Shown here one piece after another: positions 1 through 12,905 of a DNA stretch of 64,000 nucleotides (position 1 is the first letter of the stretch; each line of letters opens with the position of its first letter). The stretch spans positions 474,464 to 538,463 of the forward strand of contig CAJNDS010002192.1 in the NCBI GenBank assembly GCA_905221605.1. The letters run 5' to 3'. The notes beneath the pieces are model-generated. The model was not told the DNA's origin, did no database searches, and worked only from the letters and a program-made list of their open reading frames with translations. The position numbers were made by a program, and so were the translations under genes. The DNA comes from Symbiodinium natans. Taxonomy: Eukaryota; Sar; Dinophyceae; Suessiales; Symbiodiniaceae.

Positions 1-1361
1 CACTGAAATATCTGGGGGTTTACAAAAACAAGGTACCCCTTAAATCCCCTTAGCAGAGCCCCCAAATAGTCGGGTTTTGTTTGTAATAAGGACCCCAATA
101 AGGTACCCTTACCCATCTAATTGCACTGCTTGATGAGGCAGCGGCTGCCTAAGCAGGAACCACCCCGCACTGAGCGTTGGCTGCAGTTTGTTTCAGGGAG
201 AGGAGGGGTTCTGAAGATCTTGGGGCTCAAGCTGCGTTCCCAACACGTCTCAACCCAAAACCCTGGCTTATCCGAGCTGTGAGGATGTCAATCCTAAGCC
301 CCAAGAGGCGGAAACCATCCCGTCAGGGTCGAAACTGTCTAGACCCTGGTTCCGAATGCCTTGGGTCTGCTGAGGGTTCAAACCCGTGAACCGCTCAAAC
401 AGTCGGACTCTGAGTTTCAAGACGCCGTGCACAGGATCCCGTGGGCTTGGCCAGCACAATACAGGTGCAAGGAGCCTTTCGAGGCTTGTGGCCTTAAGAG
501 CCTTCGGGCTTAAAGAACAGGGATATGCTCCAACCCAGAGACCGTGCAGTGCGATCCGGAGAAAAGGAGAGAAGGGCTCTGAGTCCCACCCGGGAGAGTT
601 TTAGCAAAAGAACCAGTACAGTCCGCAGGCTCCACATCCTCGAGACACTTGTTCGTTGATGCTTCATGTATTCCATGTCTGCATAGAGCAGGCTGCCCAG
701 CAGAAGCAGGCTTGGCGAGGCCTAAGCACGTGTGCACATCTGAGTGCTCGGCAAGGGAGAACGGGCCCAGTTGGAGTCCGTTCTGCACTGAGCCACTGAG
801 AGCTTCCGAACTTTAGACGACGAGGGCGAAGTTTGTCTAGGTCCTAGGCAAATGCCGCGGAATCTCACGTCAGAATCCATCAGCTTACTTGTACAAATTA
901 AATACATATATATATATATATGTCCATCACGATCAAGTCCTGTGCCACTTGCGCAGACAGAACAGACGCCTAATTACATGCAGCCCATGCACATCTAGAC
1001 AAAAACACAACGAATAGCTCTGTTCTTCAGGTCTTGTTTCCCTTTGCTGGTGCACAGTGAAAAAGCGGAGGCGTGCCATACTCGATCGGCTGACGACTGC
1101 TCTAGCACGGGCCCTGGACAGACCTGTCAACGAAACTGCCACATGCATGTCCGACCGGCTTTGTCGTGATTAGCAGCCGGTTGAACTCTGAATCTTCCCA
1201 GAGTGTATTATGGAATTAGGTACTCCAAAACCCTATTCAGCATGGTTTTGGGGTACCGAATTCAACAATAGGAATACAAATGGACCCTCTGGGTTGTGAG
1301 TTCGGAAACAGCGCCCCAGAGCCAAACTTTCTGCAATCGAGTTCAAGATTCAAGCCCCGAG
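1..1361. other. No supported gene
   Basis: No exon could be supported here. The first 115 bases are rich in runs of C and G separated by AT-rich words (ggtacccctt, aaggacccc), similar in style to the palindromic elements at 5458 and 33705, but no clean terminal inverted repeat was found. A short TA microsatellite lies at about 902-922. Open frames on both strands are short and unlike known proteins. Confidence 0.4.
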
Positions 1362-1406
1362 GTTTGGGAGCAGCTGACTTTGCAGGAGCTACGGCGAGAG
1401 TGCCAG
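1362..1406 (+). CDS. Candidate exon, SAP-like helical repeat
   Basis: The frame reads VWEQLTLQELRRECQ between an AG|G acceptor (ccgAG|GTT) and a possible GC donor (cag|GCACGT). The pattern L-x-x-L-R-x-E-C is the first helix of SAP-like repeats, which are small helix-extended-helix nucleic-acid binding modules. Similar pieces occur at 3648-3932, 4665-4709, 6920-6959 and 26247-26334. Both the family call and the boundaries are inference from a very short stretch, and membership of one gene with the later pieces is not shown. Confidence 0.35.
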
Positions 1407-3473
1407 GCACGTGATGCAGCAACCTCGGCTTCTGTGCCCACGGCCTCCTGCATAGCTGTTTGAGTCGATTTGACCCATGGAAGGGTCAAAAACGCTTATC
1501 TTCACTTATACTTTCGCGCAGAAGTCATCTCCTGATGTCAGAGTGAGTTACAGGCAACCCTAAACCCTGAACCAAATAAGTCCACTTGTTTAATGCTTCT
1601 TTCCAGTGGGCGCATTTTTTGAAACCTCCCTCCACCCTGAAGTTCTTTTTGCCTGCACGAATGTATTGGGTTTAGGGCTCACGCTTCCAGAGCCCTACGC
1701 ACCAAAACAGCACAGCCCTAGCAAAGGTCGTCTTCACCGGCTTGCGTAGCCGAAGTGAGGCGGAACAACGGCAAGAGCTGGGCGCTTGGATGCGGGGTTT
1801 AGGTCTTCAGTTCTTCCGGTCGAAACTTCCTGGATTTTTAGGGTTTGCCCGTGTTCGCTCGTTGTCTTTACCTCGCTCTCATTCAACGATTAAAGCCGTA
1901 AGTTCATTCCGGAGCTTCAGGACCACTTTCAATGACTCCTGAAGACAAAATCTGGCAAGGAGCGAGCGTTCTTCTTGATAATGTGTTTTTGGGGTTTGCT
2001 CGTTCACTTCGTCCATTATATTTCCGAAATGCCGCTGTGTGTTCATTCGTTCGCGAAATAGACAGCTGGAAGAACCAGCACTTGCTCCAACATGAAGTTT
2101 TCAGCCTCTAGGAAGACAAGAGAACCATGAGGAAGCAGCCCAAGCTTTACAAAAAGCAATGTCAGCACTCTGAAACCCAAAATCCCGCGATTCCAACCGG
2201 CGAGGCTTTGTGAACGCCTCTTCGTGAATGCCACGACCTCTGATTGGCCATGGGTATGCGGGTTTAAGTTGCAAATCGCCCGGTTCTTTGCAGAGTCTTT
2301 TGCAAGGGTTCTTGGCACTTTAGGGAAAGCACGCTGGTCCCTTGCAAAGTCCTTGTCAAGAGCCCATACTCATTTTGCAGACATGTGCCGGGCTTGACAA
2401 TGTCCAAGACTGTTCCAACGAGGTTTGCCACACTGCATGGGAGACGCAGGGCATCCCCGCACGGGCCTTACATCCAAGGGATCAGGGTGTCGGGTGTAGG
2501 GTTTGGGGTTAGACTCGACACGATTCCGGGTTTGTTGGGTGATGCGACTTGGTTCCCAAGAGGTAGTTTGGGCCTAGCACTCATGCGACCAGCACTGCTA
2601 CTAGCTCCCATCGGGCCAAAACCTCGCACAGCATTCATCCTGTAGTGAGTTTGGCCAGGATGCCTGCAGTATAGTCTGAGACCCCAATTCGAAAGCATGG
2701 TCCTGATCCAAAAGGCTGCCATGATGAGCAGCCTCACCGTAGTAAAAGCCGAGGTGAAGCGTTTTGGAAGTGGTGCTGCTGCCGCTAAGGTCGTCGAGAG
2801 GCCACGTAGTGTTTGCAAGGTTTTCGGTGGCAGAACATGTTGATGCTTTAGTTTTGGATGTCGGAAATAAGTCACAAGTGTACGTGATATGCCCCTTGTT
2901 GCACTGGGGATGTCAAAGTAGCCCTGTGTGTCCCGTCTCCCGGACGTCCCCAAACCCATGCGCGACTCGATCCAACCTTGTTTGAGTCATGCACTGAAAG
3001 CTGGAAAAAACCCTGTATAGTTGAAACCCTAAACCCCAATCTCCCTTTGAGTAGTGTTGTCGGCGTGGTTGCGGGGCTGCTCGGCAGAAGGCAAAAATCC
3101 TAAACCAATAGTCATGCAGTCTGAATGCCGGCTATGGAGTTGTAAGCATAATGTGGAGATTTCTTTGGGTCTCTCGACTAAAATACCCATGTAGTGCTGT
3201 TGTTGCGAATGATAGGACACAAAAAGGTTTCCTGGCTTTCTGGTCAGCGTCAAACTGAAGTTGCCTGAACTCGAAACACATTCGGCTTCTTTTGCCTTGT
3301 TGTCCGACTTCTCAATCTGTTTGGGTGATGGCTCAAAGGAACCATAAACCCTATACACCCTAACCCCTGAACCCGAAACCCCAAGCATGATCTTAGAGGG
3401 AGGGGGGGGAACTCTAATGGGTGATGGCTCAAAGGAACCATGCACCCTATGCACCCTAACCCCTAAACGGCCC
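1407..3473. other. Intronic or intergenic DNA, nothing supported
   Basis: No exon with convincing protein character was found. Open frames of up to 163 codons (for example 2468-2959 on the minus strand) lack family resemblance. The sequence contains scattered single copies of the telomere-like word taaaccc. A near-repeat of about 45 bases (gtgatggctcaaaggaacca and flanks) occurs at about 3325 and 3420. Confidence 0.4.
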
Positions 3474-3598
3474 TCAACCCTAAACCCTAAACCCTAAACC
3501 CTAAACCCTAAACCCTAAACCCTAAACCCTAAACCCTAAACCCTAAACCCTAAACCCTAAACCCTAAACCCTAAACCCTAAACCCTAGCCCTAAACCC
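3474..3598. repeat. Interstitial telomeric array (CCCTAAA)n
   Basis: About seventeen copies of CCCTAAA in tandem with very few mismatches. This is the plant/dinoflagellate-type telomere repeat. It is internal and is followed within 50 bases by a candidate exon, so it is not a chromosome end in this window. Confidence 0.95.
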
Positions 3599-3647
3599 TA
3601 AACACTAAACCCCATGATCTTAGAGGGAGGTGGGGGGGGAACTCCAG

Positions 3648-3932
3648 GATGGCTCAGCTGGTCGAAATGACGGTGGAGGATCTGCAGGCTCGGCTCAACT
3701 TAGCCTTGGTTGGAGCTTGTGGCGATTCAAAATGGTGTAGTCTAGGTTTAGGGTTTAGGGTTTAGGGTTTAGGGTTTAGGGTTTAGGTTTCTAGGGATAC
3801 TAGGGCTCATAGGGATATTTAGGTTCCTTGGTTGTTGCCGGAGCTTCTTGCGTGCACAAAAAATGATGCAGTCCAATCCAGATTCCGCACATCCTTGAGG
3901 TTGAGTTCAAAGCCCTGAACATTCCAGCAGAG
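3648..3932 (+). CDS. Two candidate exons, SAP-like repeat
   Basis: Exon 3648-3708 reads MAQLVEMTVEDLQARLN plus LAL after an AG|G acceptor (ccAG|GATGG) and ends at a GT donor (ttg|GTTGGA). Exon 3900-3932 reads VEFKALNIPAE after cttgAG|GTT and ends at a GC donor (gag|GCTCGG). Both junctions are in phase 0, and together they give a helix-loop-helix pattern (MTVEDLxxxL...ALNIPAE) typical of SAP-like modules. The intervening 191-base intron carries five TTTAGGG copies. The exon end PAE|GC is repeated at 6959. Function unknown; nucleic-acid binding is only suggested by the motif. Confidence 0.4.
3746..3790. repeat. Telomeric repeat (TTTAGGG)n inside an intron
   Basis: About five to six TTTAGGG copies, in the opposite orientation to the array at 3474-3598 only 150 bases away. 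It sits in the proposed intron 3709-3899. Confidence 0.9.
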
Positions 3933-4664
3933 GCTCGGACACTCCGTTGTTTTCAGGCAGAGCTCTAATGCCATTGTGAGCTTCCAGTGCACAGTGTACC
4001 GAAGCACCAGATACTTCCAGAACCACTAATAGACAGTCGTCGTGTTTTGTGCTGACGTCAAAGGCTCGGCTCCTGAATTCTCCACATGAGGCTCCACAGC
4101 CCAGCACGAAGCGAGACTTCCTTGCCCTGTTGGAGAAAGTTGCCATGTGGCAGGCCCTTGGGTGAGAACTGAATTTGCCTAGTATCTCCCCTAAATTAGG
4201 TTCCCTTGTGGATATACTGTACCCATCATGACAAGCCCCCATATCTTGGATCCCTATATGGGCCATAACTTAGACAACTCCTTCGGTTGAGGGGGAGCGG
4301 GCGGCAGCGTGCCGTGGTTTAGCTCGCTTCCAATTGTTGGTCTTCTGTGGATGAATGTGCATTTCTAGGGTTGACTGACATTGCAGCATAGCTTCATGGC
4401 TTCTAGAAGGAAGCGGTGGTGTTGTTTTCTTCCATAAAGACAGTGCGATGCGATTCGGAATCTGGAGATGCTCGAAAAGACTCAGATGAGGGTAGAGGTC
4501 ATTTTCGGCTCTGTCTCTCGATCTTACTTTGGTATGTCGGTGTTCTCTTTCATAGCCATGGTCACCAGATGTCTCCTGAAGGTCTAAACACCTGGCCCCA
4601 ACAACATCGTCGTCTTCCTGACAGCTACCGTTTGCAGCGCAGCCTCACGTCACAACTGATGCAG

Positions 4665-4709
4665 GAGATGCCACTGAAGGAGCTCCAAAAGGATTGCCGC
4701 GAGATGGAG
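4665..4709 (+). CDS. Candidate exon, SAP-like helical repeat
   Basis: The frame reads EMPLKELQKDCREME after an AG|G acceptor (tgcAG|GAGATG) and stops at a GT donor (gag|GTCCCT). The L-K-E-L-x-K-D-C core matches the LxxLRxEC helix seen at 1362 and 26247. At 45 bases it is the same length as the exon at 1362-1406. Flanking sequence 3933-4664 and 4710-5082 shows no other convincing exon. Confidence 0.35.
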
Positions 4710-5082
4710 GTCCCTTGCAGAGAAGATCGGTCTCGAAAAGTGGCTTAGAGGACAGGCTTCGAATTTGAGTCCATGCGTAGACCTTGCTTAGCCACTTGCC
4801 TCTTCGTGTTGTCTTCACCCTGCAGCTTGAGGATGCAGAGCAGAGATGCCCTGGAACCTCCTGGTAGGGACACAGAATACAATGAATCTGTTATCTGGTG
4901 TCTCTTCACCGAAGAAACTGAAACTCGAGCCCTTCTTTCAGGTGTCGACGAGCAGCTTGTCGGGCGTCCGCCTGGCCGATGCAGAACACCGGAAGGAGCG
5001 CTCCAGGGCTCAATTATGGCTTCCAAGGCAGAGACTTCACCCAGGAGCACCATGGCTTGCTTGCATGGACCCTAAGCCCGAA

Positions 5083-5180
5083 ACCCTAAACCCTAAACTT
5101 TAAACCCTAAACCCTAAACCCTAAACCCTAAACCCTAAACCCTAAACCCCAAACCCTAAACCCTAAACCCTAAACCCTAC
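5083..5180. repeat. Interstitial telomeric array (CCCTAAA)n
   Basis: About thirteen CCCTAAA copies with a few variants (ccccaaa, ctttaaa). Confidence 0.92.
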
Positions 5181-5457
5181 ACACCTGCCTTTGCATTGTA
5201 TTTTGTGGTGCCGGAGTGACCTCCAAGCTTGGAGGCTCAAGTTCCAGCCATCATATGGGGTATACCCCCATCATATGGGAGTTTATGATAATAAGGGACC
5301 CCCTGAAATAATAGACCCCCAATTAGTAGGATTCCCTTATAATGCAATTTTCCTGAATACACGAACCCCCCAAAACTGGCCAAGCTCCGCCTTTTTGTCA
5401 GGAGCTGCTGCAGCGCTGCTGCGTGGGGTCGGGGGTCCAGGGATGCAGAGGGATCTG

Positions 5458-5544
5458 GGGATGTTTCCCCTTTTACGATAGGGATTATAATGGGTGGTAA
5501 CTACAATCCCTATTGAGGACTGCTAGTATAAGGGGGAACATCCC
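5458..5544. mobile_element. Palindromic MITE-like element
   Basis: Terminal inverted repeats gggatgttTccccttTtac (5458-5476) and gtataagggggaacatccc (5526-5544) match except at two positions. A second nested inverted pair, atagggatt and aatccctat, lies inside. At 87 bases with no coding capacity it resembles a small non-autonomous inverted-repeat element or an introner. No clear target-site duplication was identified. Confidence 0.6.
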
Positions 5545-6919
5545 GAAAGATGGCTGCAGTAAAGCTTTTTGAAGTTGCAGTTCTGGACTCAACATCGCAA
5601 CAGCTCTATGCACCTGTTTCGTGAGCGTTTAGAATGGCTGGAGTGCAAGATGGCTGGGGTGACAATAGGCTTCAAGTCGGCGGCATCTGTGAGATCACGG
5701 CCAATGATGTCAATTGCGGAGCCTGGTAGTGGAGTGTGCGCAACAGGAATGACAAGTGCTGTTGTAGGCATGTAGTCTACAAGATGGCATCCCAGGCAAT
5801 GGTTGCCAACGTTTGTTCTCCAGGCATTACCTGGTGTCCTGGGCTGGGCAGGGGTTTCCTGTCCGACGCCGGCTGCCCAGAGAGAGCTTTGCTTCCCGAA
5901 GAGGTTGTACTGTAGAGTCTTTGTAGTGCTTGGGGATGGGATCATCCGAATCAGCCGAGCAAACTGCAGAGACGAGGTAAAGCGAGACACAGGCCCACGA
6001 AAGGCACTCGAAGAACCGAACGACCCTCAAAAGGTTCACAAAACACCTGCAGGACTGGAGACAATGCCGGCGGCGCTACAGGTCGTGAGCAGAGTCGGGA
6101 GCTTTTTGGGGCTGCAGGTCTGTAGGGTCAGGATCTGGGGGTCTTAGGTTCCAGGTGCATCTCGATGCATGGCAGTCCAGATCTCACCTTCAGCGGGGGA
6201 GTTTCGGGAAGCATTCCGAGCCCCCCCTGGCACTTAAACCCGCAGCCCAAAACCCGGATGTGGCATCCTCCACACCCATCGACTCCACCGGCCCCCCCAG
6301 TGCCTCCCTTGAGGTGTCGTCCCTCACTCCAGAAAGTCCCGAATAGCTTTACTTGTGTGACTTTGCATGCCGGCACCCTAAACTCGAGTCCTGAGCGCAT
6401 CACAAGAGAAAGCCCGAAGACGCTGGCAAGGTCCGGCAACTCGACGTCATGGACGAAGCCACGATGAGGACTTGAATTAGTTCACATGTAGGCTTTCATG
6501 TTCTTTGGGTAAAAAGCAATGTTGTAGTGTAGGAACTCGGATTCCAAGATACGTGAGGTTGGGCAAGGCTTTTGGTTCCAAGATAGAAACCAGATCTTCC
6601 TGAATTCGCAGTTTAGTAGTACGCAGGCTCGATTCGGTTGAGCTGGATGCGGAGGTTGCCCTATGGCTGTGTCATGGTCCGACTGAGTCGCTACACACCA
6701 GATGGGGAAAAATAGTTTCGGGTTCAAAATAGGGAAGTGGGCTAAACCAAAACTAATGGAGAGGCATTGGGGTGTGGCAATTTCGCTGCCCTGGATTTTG
6801 TTCGCTGACTTCTGACGCCGGCCGCGGTGTTTCTGCAATCTTCCGCCGGACGGCGGCTGGAAGTTAGAACCCCCCCCCCCCCACACCCGGCTTGACCTGA
6901 ACCTTCTCCCGCTTTTCAG
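5545..6919. other. No clear gene
   Basis: Open frames 5803-6147 (plus) and 6482-6886 (minus) have no recognisable motifs. A possible exon end with a GT donor (gacgag|GTAAAG) lies near 5977. A C-run of about 14 bases occurs at 6869-6882. Nothing here is firmly supported. Confidence 0.35.
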
Positions 6920-6959
6920 CTTGAGGACAGAGTTCGCAGCTTTGGGGCTACCCGCCGAG
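6920..6959 (+). CDS. Candidate exon, SAP-like repeat
   Basis: After a pyrimidine-rich acceptor (gcttttcAG|C) the frame reads LRTEFAALGLPAE and ends at a GC donor (gag|GCCGGG). The segment TEFAALGLPAE closely parallels VEFKALNIPAE at 3900-3932, including the identical exon end PAE|GC. This suggests repeated exon modules. Whether they belong to one gene is not known. Confidence 0.4.
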
Positions 6960-9900
6960 GCCGGGAGACGCCTTGCGATTTCCAGGCTCAGGGCCTGAGA
7001 AAGTCCCTCGCGCTCCTGAGGTGCTGTAGTGGGAGTTTAGGTGCATTTCCGTTCGAAGCCAAGGTTGCATAGGATGCACAGACACTGCTGCAGATGTCCC
7101 AGACCGTAGGCTCCCCTAAACCCTAAAAGCTCAATCTTAGTTTTGTCCTGCGTAGCTGAATCATGGGCTGCCCCACTCTTATTCTTGCAGTTGCGGAGCG
7201 GTTTGGGCTGAGAGTCATCTTGCCTGGGTGCTTGCTTACCAGGCCTGCAAAGATGCAACCCGAGAGGCACGGCAGGGGCCTGGCCCATTTCTTGTTGAGC
7301 ATCTACCGAGTCCAATGTCTACATTTACATATTCCCGGGCTGATGATCAGGGGCAGTACTCTGTAGCTACTCCTGAGAGGCCTAATTAGAGCGTTGACCC
7401 TGCATGGCATGTCCAAGTATCGATTGTCCACAGGTGTGAGTGTGATTTCTCCCCTCCCCACCAGAAGTTACAGAGCAAATGCCATACCCCCCCAAACCAG
7501 CGCTTTAAGCCGCCCTCGGGAAAGATAGATGTGACGCCGCCAGGAACTCCTTCAGCGCCTTCGAGAGGTGGCTATATATGTACAAAAATATAAAAGGTAT
7601 ACGTATTTATTTATTGCATGTAGCTTGTCTTCTCCTGTACGTATATGTATATACACGCATGTTTTGTCTTTTTACATGTAGTGGTGCTTTGCTGGGAGCA
7701 TGCAAGTGGCGGTTGTGTGTCGCTTTAGCGTTTCGTTTTTTTTGGGGGGCCGGAACATGATCAAGACCATGCGGCAATCTTCGGCTGTTAGAGCAAATCA
7801 GGGCCTTGCAGCCATGTAACTGACGGGGAGTGTTCAACCCTTCATGTGAAACTTGAAACTGTGCTCTGCTAAGTCTAGTCGCTAGCTGGATTTCCCAAAC
7901 AACTTTGTGCCATCTCATGCCCTACGACTGTGGTCGCATGTCATGTCCGCAGCAATATCGGCTGTTATAGGGCCGCACCCTTGAAACTCAAGGCAGGTCA
8001 GCAGGCCGGCCTCCTTTGGACAATTTTGTGCATGGTGGTACGGTTCGGCTCTGGCGTAATTGTTGCCATGGTCCTTGGCCCAGCGTGCTTGCATTAAGAG
8101 ATGCAGCCGTGCTGTTATGCGATGGCCTTTCTGTAGCATGCCACCCCAGGAAACGACTGCAGTACCAACATTAGGCTGCCTGCCATTGCCCTCGGCTCAT
8201 ATTAGTGGGTGGTCTGGTATCGTCAGTTATATGTGTGTGTATCATTTATCGAAAGCTCACCCTAGCCACCGCTTGAATCGCAACTTCTGACACGCTGTTG
8301 CCAATGAGGCACTATAGAATGTAATCATTTGAGGAGAGCGCTTCTCGCCAGAATTCCCACCCTAAGAACACCTCAGTCCGCAGTTGCAGAGAAGATGGCC
8401 GCCGACGGAGACTTGAAGACGCCCGTGCCGCCAAGGGTGGGGCCCTCGTGGTCCAGGTTTCGGGAGCTTGCTCGCAAGGATGATGCAGGCGACAGAAAGC
8501 CTTCTGACTGTCTTCGGAATAATCTTTGCAGCGTTTGCTGGGGATACACGGGCCTGAGTTGGGGGTTGGCCACTGAGATTGTTGGAACAAGCATCTCAAC
8601 CCAACGCACGTTTCATCCACGCGCGCCTCTCAGTCCATGGTGCTCATCGCCGACTGGTGCAATGTGTGGGCCCGAAGCCTAGCTACCCTGCCACACCAGA
8701 AATCGAGGGTCAGTGCCTGACCCTGATCATGTAGAAGAATTTGAGGATGCCAGAGTTTTGGGTACAGTAATTGGGAGGTTGAGAATGACGTGCATGGAAA
8801 TGCAGCTGTTCTCAGACCTCCCTTCGCACTGTATTTGCATATCTCGTCGCTGGTCAAGAGCTTCACAAGCAATTGTAATCCTTGCTCATTCGCGCTTGGC
8901 ATGGGCCACAGCTCCAAGTTCTTGTGCAAAGGGACATGAGGTTGGTAGTGATTGTTCCTAAACCCTAAACCCTAAAAACCCTAAACGTTGCTTTCTGTGC
9001 CAGAATCATTGAGTTCTCATGAGTGGGCAACCAAGGCAGGAATAACTCTGGTCATCTCATTCTCTCTGATTGCAGGCGGCTGGCAGACCCGCATGGGGTT
9101 CTGAGGGAACCAGCTCGCAAATACTGAACACCTGCGTTTGCCAGTTGTTAAGGGGTTGCTAAGAGGGCCTTGGTTTGGCATCCTATTTTTTATGTAAAAT
9201 GCGCTGGCCTAGCATGCATGTGTATCCGTAGTTGCACCTGTCTTGACGTACATTGGTCTGCCCGGAAGGTGCATTTACATTCGAGTGGTTCAAGATGGAG
9301 GGTAACTTCCACACCGTAATGCAGGCCAGATGCTGGCGCGAATGTTCTGTATGAACATGTATATGAGTGTTCCACCTGCTTGTCCAAGCGTCCCCCATTC
9401 ATGTTCCCAAAAGCAAAGTTACGGCATTTTTGCGGCATATTTCAGATCTTCGACATTCAGAAGAGCAGGGGGGCCGCTCTCTTTCAGGGCAGCATCCCCA
9501 AGAATGTGGGCACCGGCAGTTCTTGGAGGGCACACGAGGGACCTCCCACAACGAAAGCAGCACGATGTAGCAACCCGGACAGAACTTACTGGTTACTGCC
9601 GCCCAACCAGCTTGGCGCCTGGCTTTTAGGAGCAAAGAGGAAGAACATCAATACTGGAAGTGAAAGGCAACAGCGAGTTCAGGTGCATTTGCGCCCCCAT
9701 CCAAGCATGTTTTGACTGTTTTGTGACGCGAACGGAGCCCTGGGTGTCTGGACCGGTGGAGAAATGAATCTTCAATCCTGTCCTCACCCAGATAGGTAGT
9801 CAAGCAACAGGCCAGAAAAAATGAACCGTCACCTCTTCACAACCAACCCAGATGTGCTCCCAAATTTCGGCCCGAGTTGACTTTCAAGTTTCTTGGAGCA

Positions 9901-12900
9901 GCTGGCTTTTGGAAGCCCTTTGTTGGGTCGTGCGTTGAGCAACGAGCTGGGTCATATGGATCATTGTCGGTGTGGTTAGTGTTGCGAGTGTTCTAGGGTT
10001 TTTCATAGAACTTATACACAGTCTTACATGTGGTTCAGCAGGCACATCTTATCCCGAAGACGAATTGCAGTTGTCTCTTGCGGTCATGAAGCATGTGTGC
10101 ACAACTTGCAAATTCCTTTGCGTTGCTTGCCACGCCAGCTCCATCTAAACCAAGCATTTTCGACACTGCAGTGTTGTCAGGTGACCATGTGCGCCGAAGG
10201 TGTGCTGTGGGCTATAGCTGCCGGTTTCTTGACCAAGGCGGGCTGATGAGGGTCACACAGGCAGATTCATTTGATGGGGCTCGCCGTCGTGTTATGTTGT
10301 GTGCAGTCTTGATCTCACGAATACAAACAGCAGCGTTGGCTGCAGGTCCTTAACTGCATATGACTGGTTAACATGCCATATCATGCACATGTAGTGGCAC
10401 CAAATCCTACCCTCATTTCAAGAAGCTGGACGAGATTCTCTCGGTTTCGTTTCTGCTTGCAGACTGGTGCAGGGGCTAGCCTCCGGCATTTGATCATTCC
10501 AAAACTCTCACATTCACACAGATCAACATGATTGTCAACAATGCGGCCCTGGCGGTTGGGCAGACGAAGCTGGGACGATTCAACGCGCGTTCAGCACCAT
10601 GTAGGGAAATGGTCTGTGCAATCGCGCTCCATAGTCTTATCACGAAGGATTCCGAGCCGGATGCAGACTTGCACATACATTCCAAGACGGTACTTGCAGA
10701 CTGTTGTGCCAACAAAAGCTTTGTTTTGTAGGGCTTAAGATGGACTGCAGCTTTGGACTTGGTTGTCGTAGTGAGTGATGTCGGAAATCGGAGATCGATT
10801 TTCTTTGGCACTGTTTCAGCCACGACTTTCGGCAGTCGCGACTACTTATGAAGCGTATCCGAGCCGAAATTCCTCGACTCCGGCTTTGCCAGCCGAGGAT
10901 AATTTGCTTTGGCGGCATTTTCTTTGCCGTGTCCGGATTGTACGCGCCTTGGCCTCACAGGCAGAGAAGTCCTGATCTTCGGGCGTCAGGGGTCAGATTC
11001 TGCTATTGGAGGTCGGCTTTTGCTTGGGAAGGAGAGGGTCTAACGAGTGTAGGGTTTAGGGTTTTTTTTCAGGGTTTAGAGTGCTGAGCTGCTGAACTGT
11101 ACCCTGAAGCAGAAGTCACATGCTTTTCTTCTTCAAGCAGAGGACGGGGTGCCGGGGAAAATCATCAGCATCCACTATGTCTTGGCGCCTGACACCCACG
11201 CGCTTCTTGCTTGAAAATTCAATCCTTTATCCGAGAGATTGAAACGAAATCCTTGACTGCGCAAACCCCGGAGCTGTCCGAAGGACATGGTGTTGTCAGT
11301 CACAGCGTGCAGGCTTTTTGCGGATGCCTGCCCGTACTATGGCATCACTTGCCCTTCAGCTGCAGACGCAGATTCATTAAAGGGTTAACTACCAAGTCGT
11401 TGTCGACTGGGCTTACCGCGATTGCATGTGTGCAATCTTGCCAATTAGGCGGCTGCCTGGTGCCCATACACCATCTTTAATAACCAGCTCCCCTAAACCC
11501 TGAGCTTCCCTGAGCCCAACGTTGAAAATGGGTGGCCTATTGGTTCCCTCATATTTGTTAAGGCTTAGGATCTCTGATGGACATTTTCATACAGTTCTCA
11601 ACAGTGTGAGGGGCTGCAGGCAACTAGGTCACGCGCGCGTCTGGCGCCTGGCTACTTCTAAGAGGGGGGAGTGAGCTTATTCCTCGGGTGTTGGCACGGT
11701 TTTCACAAAATTTTGGGTTTGTTTTTTAAGCCCAAACTATTCATTTTTGTGTACAGTTCAGACATTTATCGAGGTAAACTGCTTATTTGGGGGGTTGGTT
11801 TTCTCAAAGCCTGTGACCTGTACGCAAACCCCACCCCAAGTCAAGAAACTACATAGCCCCCCGCACCTGACAAGGTAGAGCGCTGTGCATCACCCTCGGC
11901 AAGACACATCACCTGGGGACACGGACAAACAGACAAACAGGGGCCCTGGAGATGCACAGAATCTGCAAGAAAAACACGTGCATGAAGCTCTGTGACCCAT
12001 GAGTGATCTTCGAGGACTCGGAGATCGAAAGTGCGAAAGCCGCCCAGGTTAACTGGAAGTCGAACATTGATTGCATCGTCGGCAGAGGAGCACTGCGGCA
12101 AGTGCAACACACAACCAAGGTGAAAGGCGACATAAGGAACGGGTTCGGCAACGGAAGAAAGCTTTTGGAGCTGACAGGGCCTCGAAGTCGAGACACTGTG
12201 TGGAAGATGGCCAGTGGAGTGAATGGCACAAGACGTAACCAACCCCCCCCGCCCCTATTGTTGTGTTTGGTGAGGAGGATAGTGCTGTTAGAACCCTAAA
12301 CCACAAACACAAAGAGTGCCTACGCAGGCTTCATGGTCGCCACTGCCATGGGTTTGAACGGCGTCTGGCCCCTGCCAAAGCCACTTGGCTTGAAACTACC
12401 AGCTCTTGAAGTCTTAGGGGTGATTGCACAAAAGTTTAGGGGTTTAGGGGTTCAGGGTTTAGGGTAAGATGTAGGCTTTACGGTAAGGCGAGGCAGTGCC
12501 TCAACAGATGAAATCTGTCTGTTGCTGGGTCTTGCTTGGCTGGGCCCCGCTGTCCTTGCAAGAGTCTTTTCAGATGCGCTCGCAACGCTTGTGTTAGAAT
12601 TGGGGCCGAGGCTTTGCGCACATGGAAAGTCCCCTTTCCCAGTGTTCAGGACTTCAGATTTTAGGGAGTTCAGGTTGTTTCGGGTTGGGAGGCCTCAAGC
12701 CTTCAGGGTCTCAGCACCCCGGTTGTCTGGAAATAGAAGGGCTTCTGGATTGAGCATAGGACGAGAACGATGTCGGATCTGAGTTTAGATTCCACGGGGC
12801 AAAAGGAGGTGCAGTGCCGGATGATCTTGGTGTCTGCTGCGGGCCAAGCACTGGCCGCTATTTAAAAGCTTAGAGCGCGGGATGTATCTTCAGGACAAAC

Positions 12901-12905
12901 TCATT
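6960..12905. other. Long stretch without a supportable gene
   Basis: No exon could be assigned to a family. Short open frames occur on both strands. The most protein-like are 8329-8500 (plus; AVAEKMAADGDLKTPVPPRV and on) and 12003-12240 (plus; VQHTTKVKGDIRNGFGNGRK and on). The latter overlaps equally open minus-strand frames, so it stays undecided. Short telomere-like words occur near 8959-8984, 11051 and 12436-12464. An ATG/TATG-rich segment lies at 7570-7660. Confidence 0.35.
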
